Assembly (NCBI RefSeq): GCF_031348265.1
Contig: NZ_CP133771.1
Span: forward strand, 2,914,001-2,978,000
From: Streptomyces collinus
GTDB taxonomy: Bacteria; Actinomycetota; Actinomycetes; Streptomycetales; Streptomycetaceae
Length of the DNA: 64,000 bases
Direction of reading: 5' to 3'
Below, piece by piece: positions 33,679-42,266 of this stretch. The notes below the pieces were generated by a model, which was not told the DNA's origin, searched no databases, and was given only the letters and a program-made list of their open reading frames with translations. The translations under genes and the position numbers were made by a program. Numbering within the stretch: position 1 is the first letter of the stretch; each line of letters opens with the position of its first letter.

Positions 33679-34074
33679 TCAGGACCAGAACTCGTTGTTC
33701 TTGTCGATGTCCTCGACGCATTCGTCGAGGTCGGTGACCTTGTCGCCGACGATCCGGAAGATGATGCAGCCGGTGTCGTCGAGGGTCTTGCCGTTGCGCT
33801 GGGCCGTGAAGCGGGTCATGCCGACCGCGTGACCACGCCCGTCGACACAGATGCCGATCAGATCGGCGCGCATCGTCCCGTTCGTCTCCGCGCCCAGCCG
33901 TTCGTACATCTCGATGATCGAGTCCAGCCCTTTGAAGTCACCCGACAACGGGTGGTCTCCGGGCACGTGGTGGGTGGCGTCCCCGGCGATCAGTCCGCGC
34001 AGGGTGTCCATGTCACCGCGAGAGAATGCCTCGAATCCCTTGCGGACCAGCGCTGCGTGCGGGTGTTCAGCCAT
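33679..34074 (-). CDS. SnoaL-like (NTF2-fold) protein
   Basis: From the ATG at 34074 the protein has 131 residues: MAEHPHAALVRKGFEAFSRGDMDTLRGLIAGD is the typical opening of SnoaL/ketosteroid-isomerase-like NTF2-fold proteins, followed by HHVPGDHPLSGDFKG and a C-terminal GDKVTDLDECVED. Members are small enzymes or ligand-binding proteins. No substrate is inferred. It diverges from the VOC gene, 100 bp away. Confidence 0.83.
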   Translation of the reverse strand: MAEHPHAALVRKGFEAFSRGDMDTLRGLIAGDATHHVPGDHPLSGDFKGLDSIIEMYERLGAETNGTMRADLIGICVDGRGHAVGMTRFTAQRNGKTLDDTGCIIFRIVGDKVTDLDECVEDIDKNNEFWS

Positions 34075-34174
34075 GGTCTTCGCCACCTCTCCGTCACTTG
34101 GCGACGTACGGCCGATACACCCGATTCTCCTCTTCGGCAGGAGGAGGGCGACTCGATCACGGCACAGTGGAAAC

Positions 34175-34600
34175 ATGGACAAAGCTGACACCAGTGCGCC
34201 GGTACTGGTCCGCGTGGCGACCAGGCTCCCCGCCCAGGACCTGGAGCGGGCGCGGCGCTTCTACTCGGAGAAACTCGGCCTGGATCCCGTCGACGAGCGG
34301 CCCGGCGGGCTGCTCTACCGCTGCGGCGGCGCGGAGTTCGTCCTGTTCCGCTCCACGGGGTCCTCGCCCGGCACGTTCACGCAGATGGCGCTGGAGGTCG
34401 AGGACATCGAGGCGGCGGTCGCCGAGCTGAAGCGGCGCGGCGTCGTCTTCGAGGAGGTCGACGCCCCCGGCTTCCGCACGCAGGGCGGCATCGCCGAGAT
34501 CGAGGGGAACTACCCGAGCAAGGGCGCCCGAGGCGAACGCGGCGCCTGGTTCCGCGACAGCGAGGGGAACCTGCTGGGGGTGGGGGAGCCGGTGTTCTGA
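34175..34600 (+). CDS. VOC-family (glyoxalase-like) protein
   Basis: A 141-residue VOC protein: RVATRLPAQDLERARRFYSE begins the first module, and AWFRDSEGNLLGVGEPVF, with the metal-ligand glutamate replaced by Leu/Gly at the NLxE position, ends the second. The missing glutamate may mean a binding protein (resistance or lyase type) and not a metalloenzyme. It starts 15 codons after a weak ribosome binding site. The 42-bp repeat array begins 35 bp beyond its stop. Confidence 0.8.
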   Translation: MDKADTSAPVLVRVATRLPAQDLERARRFYSEKLGLDPVDERPGGLLYRCGGAEFVLFRSTGSSPGTFTQMALEVEDIEAAVAELKRRGVVFEEVDAPGFRTQGGIAEIEGNYPSKGARGERGAWFRDSEGNLLGVGEPVF

Positions 34601-34635
34601 GGCGGGACGGTTCACGGGGCGAGCCGTGCCGAGCG

Positions 34636-34887
34636 GACCCGGCGCGGGGGCGGCCTCTGAGCGAGCCGTACGGGGACGGCCCGGCGCGAGGCGGTCCCTC
34701 AAGCGAGCCGTAGCGGGATGGCCCGGCGCAGGGCGGTCCCCGAAACAAGCCGCAGGCGGATGGCCCGGCGCGAGGCGGTCCCTCAAGCGAGCCGTAGCGG
34801 GATGGCCCGGCGCAGGGCGGTCCCCGAAGCAAGCCGCAGGCGGATGGCCCGGCGCGAGGCGGTCCCCGAAACAAGCCGCAGGCGGAT
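34636..34887. repeat. Tandem array of 42-bp repeats (six units)
   Basis: Six 42-bp units run head to tail. Unit 0 (34636-34677) is degenerate, and units 1-5 start at 34678, 34720, 34762, 34804 and 34846. Units 1 and 3 are type A (GCGAGGCGGTCCCTCAAGCG). Units 2 and 4 are type B (GCAGGGCGGTCCCCGAA). Unit 5 has an A-type start and B-type end. The array fills most of the 340-bp gap between the convergent VOC and DNA polymerase delta genes. It has no spacers, so it is not a CRISPR array. Confidence 0.95.
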
Positions 34888-34940
34888 GACCCGCGGAGGA
34901 AGGTGCCGTCGGGGCCCGACGCCGATCGGCCCGGGTACGG

Positions 34941-35930
34941 CTAGCCGCGTCCTCTGGAGCGGGCCGCTCGGGCGATGGTGACCACTGCCTTCTCCAGGGC
35001 GTACTCGGGGTCGTCGCCCCCGCCCTTCACTCCCGCGTCCGCCTCGGCCACGGCCCGCAGTGCGATCGACACGCCGTCCGGAGTCCAGCCCCGCATCTGC
35101 TGACGCACGCGGTCGATCTTCCACGGCGGCATCCCCAGCTCCCGCGCCAGGTCGGCCGGCCGCCCACCCCGCGCGGACGACAGTTTCCCGATGGCCCGGA
35201 CGCCCTGCGCGAGCGCGCTCGTGATCAGCACCGGCGCCACCCCGGTCGCCAGCGACCAGCGCAGCGCCTCCAGGGCCTCCGCCGCCCGCCCCTCGACCGC
35301 CCGGTCGGCGACCGTGAAGCTCGACGCCTCGGCCCGCCCGGTGTAGTACCGCCCGACGACCGCCTCGTCGATCGTCCCCTCGACGTCCGCGACCAGCTGC
35401 GACGCCGCAGAGGCCAGCTCCCGCAGGTCGCTGCCGATGGCGTCGACGAGTGCCTGGCACGCCTCCGGCGTGGCGGATCGTCCCATCGTCCTGAACTCGC
35501 CCCGCACGAACGCCAGCCGGTCCGCCGGCTTCGTCATCTTGGGGCAGGCCACCTCACGCGCCCCCGCCTTGCGCGCCGCGTCGAGCAGCCCCTTGCCCTT
35601 GGCTCCGCCGGCATGCAGCAGCACGAGGGTGATCTCCTCGGCGGGGGCGCCCAGGTACGCCTTCACGTCCTTGATCGTGTCGGCCGACAGGTCCTGCGCG
35701 TTGCGTACGACCACGACCTTGCGCTCCGCGAAGAGCGACGGGCTCGTCAGCTCGGCGAGCGTGCCGGGCTGCAACTGGTCCGGGGTCAGGTCCCGTACGT
35801 CCGTGTCGGCGTCGGCGGCCTTCGCGGCGGCCACCACCTCCTGCACGGCACGGTCGAGGAGCAGGTCCTCCTGGCCCACGGCGAGCGTCACCGGGGCGAG
35901 GGGGTCGTCATTCGCAGTCTTCCTGGCCAT
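34941..35930 (-). CDS. holA: DNA polymerase III subunit delta
   Basis: From the ATG at 35930 (MARKTANDDPLAPVTLAVG) the protein has 329 residues; an upstream GTG/ATG would add at most eight. It has the AAA+ fold of clamp-loader delta: LAVGQEDLLLDRAVQEVV, FAERKVVVVRNAQDL, and the C-terminal LGMPPWKIDRVRQQMRGWT are diagnostic. It opens the beta clamp for loading. The gene is normally near comEC and rpsT in actinobacteria, as here. Confidence 0.93.
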   Translation of the reverse strand: MARKTANDDPLAPVTLAVGQEDLLLDRAVQEVVAAAKAADADTDVRDLTPDQLQPGTLAELTSPSLFAERKVVVVRNAQDLSADTIKDVKAYLGAPAEEITLVLLHAGGAKGKGLLDAARKAGAREVACPKMTKPADRLAFVRGEFRTMGRSATPEACQALVDAIGSDLRELASAASQLVADVEGTIDEAVVGRYYTGRAEASSFTVADRAVEGRAAEALEALRWSLATGVAPVLITSALAQGVRAIGKLSSARGGRPADLARELGMPPWKIDRVRQQMRGWTPDGVSIALRAVAEADAGVKGGGDDPEYALEKAVVTIARAARSRGRG

Positions 35931-36006
35931 TGCGCCAAGCATCCCACGTGCCACTGACAGCGGGCCCGGACGGGACCCCCGACGTGCGGCGACGCCGCAA
36001 CCGCCC

Positions 36007-36077
36007 GCGCACAGGACCGGGAGCCGCTACGGCTCCTCCCGCGCGCACGGGACCGGGAGCCCTACGGCTCCTCCCGC
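36007..36077. repeat. 35/36-bp imperfect tandem duplication at a gene 3' end
   Basis: GCGCACaGGACCGGGAGCC... occurs at 36007-36042 and again at 36043-36077, with one substitution and one 1-nt deletion. Each copy contains a GGGAGCCG-ctac-GGCTCC(T)CCC hairpin. The right-hand copy holds the stop codon of the 84-residue gene, so that gene's tail has been duplicated downstream. Confidence 0.85.
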
Positions 36078-36316
36078 CAGCCTTCCCACTCACCGGCCAG
36101 GCCGTCCAGCTCCCCGGCGTCCAGCCGCCCGTCCTCGTCCCGCAGGACGACCAGCCACTGCGCGTCCTCGGCGTCGTCCTCCCCGGCCAGCGCGTCCCGC
36201 ACCAGCTGCGGCTCCTCGACGACCCCGAACCGCTCCCGCAGCGCCTCCACCACCTCTTCCGCCGCGTCTCGGTCGGGCAGCACCAGCACATGTCGCACGT
36301 CACTCACGCCGGACAT
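36062..36316 (-). CDS. Small acidic protein of unknown function
   Basis: From the ATG at 36316 this is 84 residues, very rich in Asp and Glu: MSGVSDVRHVLVLPDRDAAE, then ALRERFGVVEEPQLVRDALA and QWLVVLRDEDGRLDAGELDG. The strand-helix-strand pattern looks like a small ferredoxin-like fold. Similar proteins seem common beside holA in Streptomyces (recalled). It lies 29 bp after the YceI gene on the same strand. No function can be given. Confidence 0.7.
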   Translation of the reverse strand: MSGVSDVRHVLVLPDRDAAEEVVEALRERFGVVEEPQLVRDALAGEDDAEDAQWLVVLRDEDGRLDAGELDGLAGEWEGWREEP

Positions 36317-36345
36317 TGTCCGACACCGCGTCGCGGCCCGGCCGC

Positions 36346-37227
36346 TCAGCCCTTGCGGACGACCTGTACGTCGAGATCGACCCTGATGCTCGGCCCCACC
36401 ACCGCGATGCCCCGCGCCAGCATGGTCTGCCAGCTCACGGTGAAGTCGTCCCGGTGCAGCTCGGTCGTGGCCCGGCAGGCCGCCCGCACCTCGCCCTCCA
36501 TGCCGTTGCCCAGCCCCAGGTACTCCGTGTCCAGCGTGACCGTCCGCGTCACGCCGTGCAGCGACAGCGCCCCCGTCACGGCCCACCGGTTCCCGCCCTT
36601 GTGCAGGAACCGTTCACTGTAGAACTCCAGCGTCGGGAACCGCTCGACGTCCAGGAAGTCCGCCGAGCGCAGATGGTCGTCGCGCATCCTCATGTTGGTG
36701 TCGATGGACGCCGCGTCGATCACCACGTGCATCGCCGACCGCTCCACCGGATCGGTGACCCGTACGACCCCCGCGAACGACTTGAACTGCCCGTGGATCC
36801 GGGCCAGTCCGATGTGCCGCGCGGTGAAGGCGATGGAGGAGTGCGCCGACTCGATCTCCCAGTCACCGGCGTCGGGAAGCTCCGGCGGCCGTGCCACCTG
36901 GAGCGTCACGTCCCCGAGGGACGCGAGCGTGTTCTCGGCCACCTGCGTGGTCGCCCGGTAGGGCGTGTACCCCTCCGCCGACACCGCGAGCCGGTACTCC
37001 CCCGCCGGCACCGTCGTCACGAACGACCCGTACGGGTCCGCTCCCCCGCTGACCACCGGCCGCCCCGCGGCGTCCGTGACCGCGAACTCCGCGTTTCTGA
37101 CCGGCTCGTTGACCGGGTCCAGCACCCGGCAGGCCAGCACTCCCGCGCTCGGCGGTGTCGGCACCGCCGCCAGGGGACTCGTCCGTTGCACCCGGCTGGT
37201 GCGGCTTCCCCGCCAGCGGCCGATCAT
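36346..37227 (-). CDS. YceI-family protein with N-terminal carboxypeptidase-regulatory-like domain
   Basis: From the ATG at 37227, with GGGAG five bases upstream, the protein has 293 residues. Residues 25-110 form a beta-sandwich of the carboxypeptidase-regulatory-like type (VLACRVLDPVNEPVRNAEFAV...GEYRLAVSAEGYTPY). Residues 118-290 form the YceI lipocalin-like barrel (WEIESAHSSIAFTARHIGLA...HGVTRTVTLDTEY). YceI proteins bind isoprenoid-like lipids. No signal peptide is seen, so this one appears cytoplasmic. Confidence 0.87.
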   Translation of the reverse strand: MIGRWRGSRTSRVQRTSPLAAVPTPPSAGVLACRVLDPVNEPVRNAEFAVTDAAGRPVVSGGADPYGSFVTTVPAGEYRLAVSAEGYTPYRATTQVAENTLASLGDVTLQVARPPELPDAGDWEIESAHSSIAFTARHIGLARIHGQFKSFAGVVRVTDPVERSAMHVVIDAASIDTNMRMRDDHLRSADFLDVERFPTLEFYSERFLHKGGNRWAVTGALSLHGVTRTVTLDTEYLGLGNGMEGEVRAACRATTELHRDDFTVSWQTMLARGIAVVGPSIRVDLDVQVVRKG

Positions 37228-37458
37228 CCAGACTCCCTGAGTGGCTCGAAATCGCCTGTCGATCACTGTTGATCACACATTGCCGAAGACGCATTCGACC
37301 ACTGGTGAGGCTTTCGAGGCAACACGGGACCACATCACGGGAATCCAGCAGATGTGCTGGTACTACGCACGAGTAGCCCCGTGTGGTGCCGGGTGGTCCC
37401 GGGGTCGCCATATGTGGGCGTATGTAGCCCTGTGTGGCCGGAATTGGCCGCCCCGCGT

Positions 37459-38289
37459 CTACGCGGGATCTCGCAATGCCGGCACTGTGCCGAGCCCGAT
37501 CCCGAACCGCTCCCGGTACGCCCCGAGCACCTCCTCGTCCGTCTCCAGCTCCCGCACCTCCCGCGTCCCGTCGGCCTCCGTCGCCGTGAACCTGCGCCCG
37601 CTGAGCGTGATCCGTCCTCCGTCCTGCGTCACCCGCGAACAGACCAGCGAGCGCGTGAAATGCGACACCGGTGACGTGCTGTGCCACCACGCGCCGGCCA
37701 CGAAATCGCCCAGCACCCGCGGCCGCACCTCCAGGCGGTACTGCGGTGTGCCGCCCCGGAACACGTCCAGGTCCGCCGCCTCCACCGTGCCGTGCCCGCC
37801 ACGCACCCCGGCCGCGTCCGGCTCCGCCTCGACGATGCGGAACGTGCCGCCCGGATCCTCCTGTTCTCCCCGGTCCCCGAACGCCAGCGGAAGGTGACTG
37901 TGCGCCCCGAACCCCACATCGGCCAGCCAATCACCCCCGTCCACCGTCCGCACCCGCAGCGCGAGATGGTCGTAGGGGATCCCGAGCCGCCCCTCGTCGC
38001 CGTACACCCGCGCCGCCAGCAGCGCCACGTCGTACCCCAGCGCGGCGAGCAACGCCCCGAACAAGCCGTTGAGTTCGTAACAGAACCCGCCCCGCCGCGC
38101 GCCCACCACCTTGTCCAGCAGCCGCTTCTCCTCCAGCACGATCTCCTCGCCCAGGTGGATCGAGAGGTTCTCGAACGGCACGGTCTGCAGATGGCTCAGG
38201 TGCAGCTCGCGCAGCGCGTCGACCGTGGGCCACGCCGGGTGCTCGACTCCCAGTCGGCGAAGGTAGGCATCAACCTGTGCTGAGTTCAT
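37459..38289 (-). CDS. nat: Arylamine N-acetyltransferase
   Basis: A 276-residue NAT with the catalytic triad Cys70 (RRGGFCYELN), His108 (PYDHLAL) and Asp124 (LADVGFG). It transfers acetyl groups from acetyl-CoA to arylamines or hydrazines; in antibiotic producers relatives act as amide synthases. The length is typical. It begins 4 bp after the comEC stop, so it is probably cotranscribed with the comEA-comEC genes. The 231-bp stretch downstream, to the YceI start, holds no gene. Confidence 0.94.
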   Translation of the reverse strand: MNSAQVDAYLRRLGVEHPAWPTVDALRELHLSHLQTVPFENLSIHLGEEIVLEEKRLLDKVVGARRGGFCYELNGLFGALLAALGYDVALLAARVYGDEGRLGIPYDHLALRVRTVDGGDWLADVGFGAHSHLPLAFGDRGEQEDPGGTFRIVEAEPDAAGVRGGHGTVEAADLDVFRGGTPQYRLEVRPRVLGDFVAGAWWHSTSPVSHFTRSLVCSRVTQDGGRITLSGRRFTATEADGTREVRELETDEEVLGAYRERFGIGLGTVPALRDPA

Positions 38290-38293
38290 GCCC

Positions 38294-40900
38294 TCAGTCT
38301 CGCGCCACGCTCAGCTCTCCGCCCTCTCCCACGACCGCGAGCGCGCCGTCCCGGTCCGTCCGCAGCACCGCCGCACCCCCGTCGCGCAGCGCCGCCACCG
38401 TGCCGGGCGCAGGATGCCCGTACGAGTTGTCCTCACCGCAGGAGATGAGGGCCAGCCTCGGGGCGACCCGGCCCATGAGGCCCGGATCCTGGTACGCCGA
38501 GCCGTGATGGGCGACTTTCAGCACGTCCACGCCCTCCAGCGCCTCGGCCGCCGGCGACCGGGCCAGTGCCCGCTGCGCCGGGGGCTCAAGGTCCCCGAGG
38601 AGCAGCAGGCGCAGTCCGCCCGAGCGGACCAGCATGGCGACACTGGCATCGTTCGGCCCCTCCGGCACCGGATGAGCAGGAAGCAGCCCCGGGGCCACCC
38701 CTGGGGGCGAGACCGGCGGCGAGTCCGGCGGCGGGCTCGGGGGCGGCCACACCACCTGCCAGGCCAACTCCCCCGTACGCCGCTGCTCTCCGGCTGCTGC
38801 CCGTGTCACGGGGATCCGCCGTGCCGCCGCGAGTCTCCGTACGAACGCGGCCTGGGCCGCGGGCTCTTCGAATCCTGTCGTCTCGATCGCGCCCACCGCC
38901 CGCCCGCGCAGCACCCCGGGCAGGCCCGCCACGTGATCGGCGTGGAAGTGGGTGAGTACGACCAGCGCGATCCTGCTGATGCCCAGTGAGCGCAGGCAGT
39001 GGTCGACGAGCTGCGGGTCGGGTCCCGCGTCCACCACGACACCGGTCCCCTCGCCCGCCGCGAGCACCAGGGCATCGCCCTGCCCCACGTCACACATCAC
39101 CAGCCGCCAGCCCGGCGGCGGCCAGCCCGTGACCACCCGGGTCAGCGGCGGCGGCTGCACCACCACCAGCACCAGCAGCACGCCGCAGACCCCACACCAC
39201 CAGGGATGCCCGAGCAGCCGCCGTCCGACGAGCACCACCACGAGGGTCACGGCCAGGAGCAGCGCCGCGCCCGTCCACCTGCCCGGCCAGTCCACTCCCG
39301 CGCCCGGCAGCGCCGCCCCGGTCCGGGCGATCCGCGCGATCCATTCGGCGGGCCAGTGCGCGCACCAGGCCAGCACCTCGGCCACCGGCATCGCCACCGG
39401 CGCCGTGGCCAGCGCCGCGAACCCCAGCACGGTCGCCGGCGCGATCGCGAACTCCGCGAGCAGATTGCACGGCACCGCCACCAGGCTCACCCGCGCCGAC
39501 AGCACGGCGACGATCGGCGCGCACAGGGCCTGCGCCGCCGCGGCGGCGCCCAGCGCCTCAGCCGGCCTCGGAGGCACCCCCCGCCGCCGCAGCCCGGCGC
39601 TCCAGCGCGGCGCGAGCGTGAGCAGGGCCCCGGTCGCCACGACGGACAGCAGGAACCCGTAACTCCGCGCGAGCCAGGGGTCGTACAGCATCAGCAGCAG
39701 AACCGCCGTCGCCAGCGCGGGGATCATCGATCTGCGGCGGCCGGTCGCCAGGGCGAGCAGCGCCACGGCCCCGCAGGCCGCGGCCCGCACCACGCTCGGG
39801 TCCGGTCTGCACACGATGACGAACCCGAGCGAGAGAGCACCCCCGAGCACCGCCGCCCCGCGCAGGGAGATACCGAGCCGGGGCGCGAGCCCCCGCCGCT
39901 CGACGTGCTGCGCCAGGCCCGGCGGCCCGAGCAGCAGTGCGAGGAGAATGGTGAAGTTTGCCCCGGAAACAGCCAAAGTGTGGGTGAGGTCGGTCTCCTT
40001 GAACGCCTCCTCCAGCTCCGGAGTGATTCGTGAGGTGTCCCCCACCACCAGCCCCGGCAGCAGGGCCCGGGCGTCCGCAGGCAGTCCGTCGGTCGCCTCG
40101 CGCAGCCCGGCGCGCAGACGCCCGGCGAGCCGCTGCGGTCCCGACGGCTCTCCCACCACGACCGGTTCGCCCTGGTCCCGCACCCGCAGCACGGCCGCGA
40201 TCCGGTCGCCGCCCGTCATCGCGGGCGCCGACCGCGCACTGACCCGCAGCCGCGTCGACGGCAGCAGGCCGAGCCACGGTGACCGCCCCCGCCCACCGGC
40301 CTCCCGGCCGGGAGGCGCCGCGTCCGCGTCGACGATCAGCAGCACCGGCGCCCTCGTCGTCACCGCCGTGCCTCCCGCCTCCTGGACGCGCTGCACGTCG
40401 GCGTCGATCAGCACGGCCGTCGGAGCAACGTGATCGCCCCGGACCCTCGGCCGGGTGAGCCGTGGGTCCGACGTGAGCTCGACCTCGGCGGTCACCGTCG
40501 CGTACTCCCGCGCCAGGCCGGGCACGGGCCCCCGGCGCAGATCGGCCCCGTGCAGCCCGGCCGAGGCGGCAGCCGCGGCCACACACAGCAGCAGGGCTGC
40601 CGCCGAGGCCCGCGGCCATGACGCCGTCCGGCGCCGCCGGATCAGAGGCAGCAGTCCGACGGCCACCAGACAGCCGATCACGATGCCGAGGACCCGTTCC
40701 GGCGCCGCGTCGAGCATGAGCGCCGCCGTCCCCCAGGCCGCGAGGGCGGGTGGTACGAGCCGCAGGTCCGTCGGGCCCTCCTGGCGTGGACGGGCGGTGC
40801 CCAGGCGTGTGCCGGAGGAAGCGTGCACGGACGACCGGGCGGGCCGGAGCCCGGACGCGGCCTCGTCCTGCGGGGACGGCGGGCCGGCGAGGCTCCTCAT
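38294..40900 (-). CDS. comEC: ComEC/Rec2-type membrane channel protein
   Basis: From the ATG at 40900 the protein has 868 residues. N-terminal helices and an OB-like loop precede the Competence domain (LTHTLAVSGANFTILLALL, several helices), followed by a C-terminal metallo-beta-lactamase domain (MCDVGQGDALVLAAGEG; LTHFHADHVAGLPG; KVAHHGSAYQDPG). In competent bacteria ComEC moves single-stranded DNA across the membrane. Streptomyces is not known to be naturally competent in the classical sense, so the role here is open. The start overlaps the comEA stop (ATGA). Confidence 0.93.
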   Translation of the reverse strand: MRSLAGPPSPQDEAASGLRPARSSVHASSGTRLGTARPRQEGPTDLRLVPPALAAWGTAALMLDAAPERVLGIVIGCLVAVGLLPLIRRRRTASWPRASAAALLLCVAAAAASAGLHGADLRRGPVPGLAREYATVTAEVELTSDPRLTRPRVRGDHVAPTAVLIDADVQRVQEAGGTAVTTRAPVLLIVDADAAPPGREAGGRGRSPWLGLLPSTRLRVSARSAPAMTGGDRIAAVLRVRDQGEPVVVGEPSGPQRLAGRLRAGLREATDGLPADARALLPGLVVGDTSRITPELEEAFKETDLTHTLAVSGANFTILLALLLGPPGLAQHVERRGLAPRLGISLRGAAVLGGALSLGFVIVCRPDPSVVRAAACGAVALLALATGRRRSMIPALATAVLLLMLYDPWLARSYGFLLSVVATGALLTLAPRWSAGLRRRGVPPRPAEALGAAAAAQALCAPIVAVLSARVSLVAVPCNLLAEFAIAPATVLGFAALATAPVAMPVAEVLAWCAHWPAEWIARIARTGAALPGAGVDWPGRWTGAALLLAVTLVVVLVGRRLLGHPWWCGVCGVLLVLVVVQPPPLTRVVTGWPPPGWRLVMCDVGQGDALVLAAGEGTGVVVDAGPDPQLVDHCLRSLGISRIALVVLTHFHADHVAGLPGVLRGRAVGAIETTGFEEPAAQAAFVRRLAAARRIPVTRAAAGEQRRTGELAWQVVWPPPSPPPDSPPVSPPGVAPGLLPAHPVPEGPNDASVAMLVRSGGLRLLLLGDLEPPAQRALARSPAAEALEGVDVLKVAHHGSAYQDPGLMGRVAPRLALISCGEDNSYGHPAPGTVAALRDGGAAVLRTDRDGALAVVGEGGELSVARD

Positions 40901-42147
40901 GGCCGTACGAGGTTCCGCAGGTCGGCGAAACGGCGGTCGCCGATGCCGTTCACCTCGCGCAGTTCGTCCACGGAACGGAACCCGCCGTGCTGCGTGCGGT
41001 AGTCGATGATGTGCTGGGCCAGCACCGGGCCGACACCCGGCAAGGTGTCGAGCTGGTCCGCGGTGGCGGTGTTGAGCGGGACGGGAGCCGCCGGTGCGGC
41101 CGCCGCTCCCGCAGCCGCACCGGCCGCACCGGCCGTACCGCCAGGGGCCGTACCGCCCGCCCCGGTTCCCCCGACGGGAGCAGGCCCTCCGACGATCACC
41201 TGCTCGCCGTCCACGAGGAACCGGGCGCGGTTGAGCCCGTCGGTGTTCGTGCCCGGCTTCACCCCGCCGGCCGCGTGCAGCGCGTCCGCCACCCGCGATC
41301 CGGCCGGCAGCCGGTGGATCCCCGGGTCGCGGACCTTGCCGCTGACGTCCACGACGATCGCGGCCGTCCCCGCCTTGACGGACCCGGAGGCAGCTCCGGA
41401 AGGAGCCCCGGCAGGCATCCCGGCAGCAGCCGGGCCCCGCTCCCCGGCGGCCTGTCCGCTCTCCTGCCGCTCCCCGAACGGCATTGCCGCCCGCACCACC
41501 TCCGGCGGCCGCACTGTCTGCGAGCGGCCTGCCCAGAAGTGCTGCACGGCGAACCCCGCCGCGACGACGAGCACCACCGTCAGAGCCAGCACATTGCGCC
41601 GCTCCAGACCGCACCTGGCCTGCAACCACAGCGGCATCCGCTCCCGCAGCGCAAGCCCGGCCCGCTCCCGCCAGGCTCCCTCCGCCACGCCACCGTCCTC
41701 GCCCTCCGGCCCGGCGAAAGCACCCACGGCAACCGGCCCTCGCCGGGTCTCTTCGACACCGACGAAACCCGGCGGCCCCGGCGGCCCCGGCGGCCCTGGT
41801 GGCCCCTGCCCCGACTCCCGCCGCTCCCCGGCCCGTTCGACCGTTTCCGCCCGCCCCGAAGGCCCGGCCGACCGGGCCGTCCCAGCCGACCCCGCAAGCT
41901 CGACAGACCCCGCAAGCTCAGCCGAACCGCCGAGCTCGGCAGACCCGGCAGGCGCCGCCGACCCGGCCGACTCACCGAACAAAACCCCTGCCCGCCGCCG
42001 GAGTTCCTCCGCCGACGCATGATCCCGACGGATCCGCCCGCGTGCGACAGACGCGTGCCGACGATGACGGACGCGCCCGTCGGACGCCGGCCCACGGCCC
42101 GGCCCACTGGTCGCGGTCGCTGTACGTGAACGTGATCGAAGTCCCAT
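40897..42147 (-). CDS. comEA: ComEA-like DNA-binding membrane protein
   Basis: From the ATG at 42147 (MGLRSRSRTATATSG) the protein has 416 residues; starts further upstream lack support. A disordered Ala/Gly/Ser/Pro-rich N-terminus with short repeats (SAELAGSVELAGSAG) precedes one membrane helix (NVLALTVVLVVAAGFAVQ), then an SLBB domain (VVDVSGKVRDPGIHRL) and C-terminal helix-hairpin-helix pairs (LNTATADQLDTLPGVGPVLA). The architecture is that of ComEA with a long N-terminal extension. It is coupled to comEC. Confidence 0.9.
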   Translation of the reverse strand: MGLRSRSRTATATSGPGRGPASDGRVRHRRHASVARGRIRRDHASAEELRRRAGVLFGESAGSAAPAGSAELGGSAELAGSVELAGSAGTARSAGPSGRAETVERAGERRESGQGPPGPPGPPGPPGFVGVEETRRGPVAVGAFAGPEGEDGGVAEGAWRERAGLALRERMPLWLQARCGLERRNVLALTVVLVVAAGFAVQHFWAGRSQTVRPPEVVRAAMPFGERQESGQAAGERGPAAAGMPAGAPSGAASGSVKAGTAAIVVDVSGKVRDPGIHRLPAGSRVADALHAAGGVKPGTNTDGLNRARFLVDGEQVIVGGPAPVGGTGAGGTAPGGTAGAAGAAAGAAAAPAAPVPLNTATADQLDTLPGVGPVLAQHIIDYRTQHGGFRSVDELREVNGIGDRRFADLRNLVRP

Positions 42148-42266
42148 GCGACGAGGATCGGCCACCTCGGCCCCGTCGCGATGATCTTGCTCGATTCCCG
42201 GGGACAGTCCACCGGTTGTGGACAACTCCGTCCCTCACACGGGCGATCCGAGCCCCTCAGCAATGT

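Noticed and set aside
34377..34874. Long open frame on the minus strand across the 42-bp repeats (GPPRAGPSACGL-type peptide repeats)
   Set aside because: It overlaps the VOC gene antiparallel, has no ribosome binding site, and its periodic peptide is only a reading of the 42-bp DNA repeats.
34636..34887. Possible CRISPR array
   Set aside because: The 42-bp units are contiguous with no spacers and no cas genes are nearby.
38294..41629. Extended 1111-residue frame upstream of comEC
   Set aside because: The extension overlaps comEA in another frame; the ATGA overlap at 40897-40900 marks the real junction.
38294..42147. Evidence for natural competence
   Set aside because: Only comEC and comEA are present; no pilus or DNA-processing genes are in the window, so competence is not claimed.
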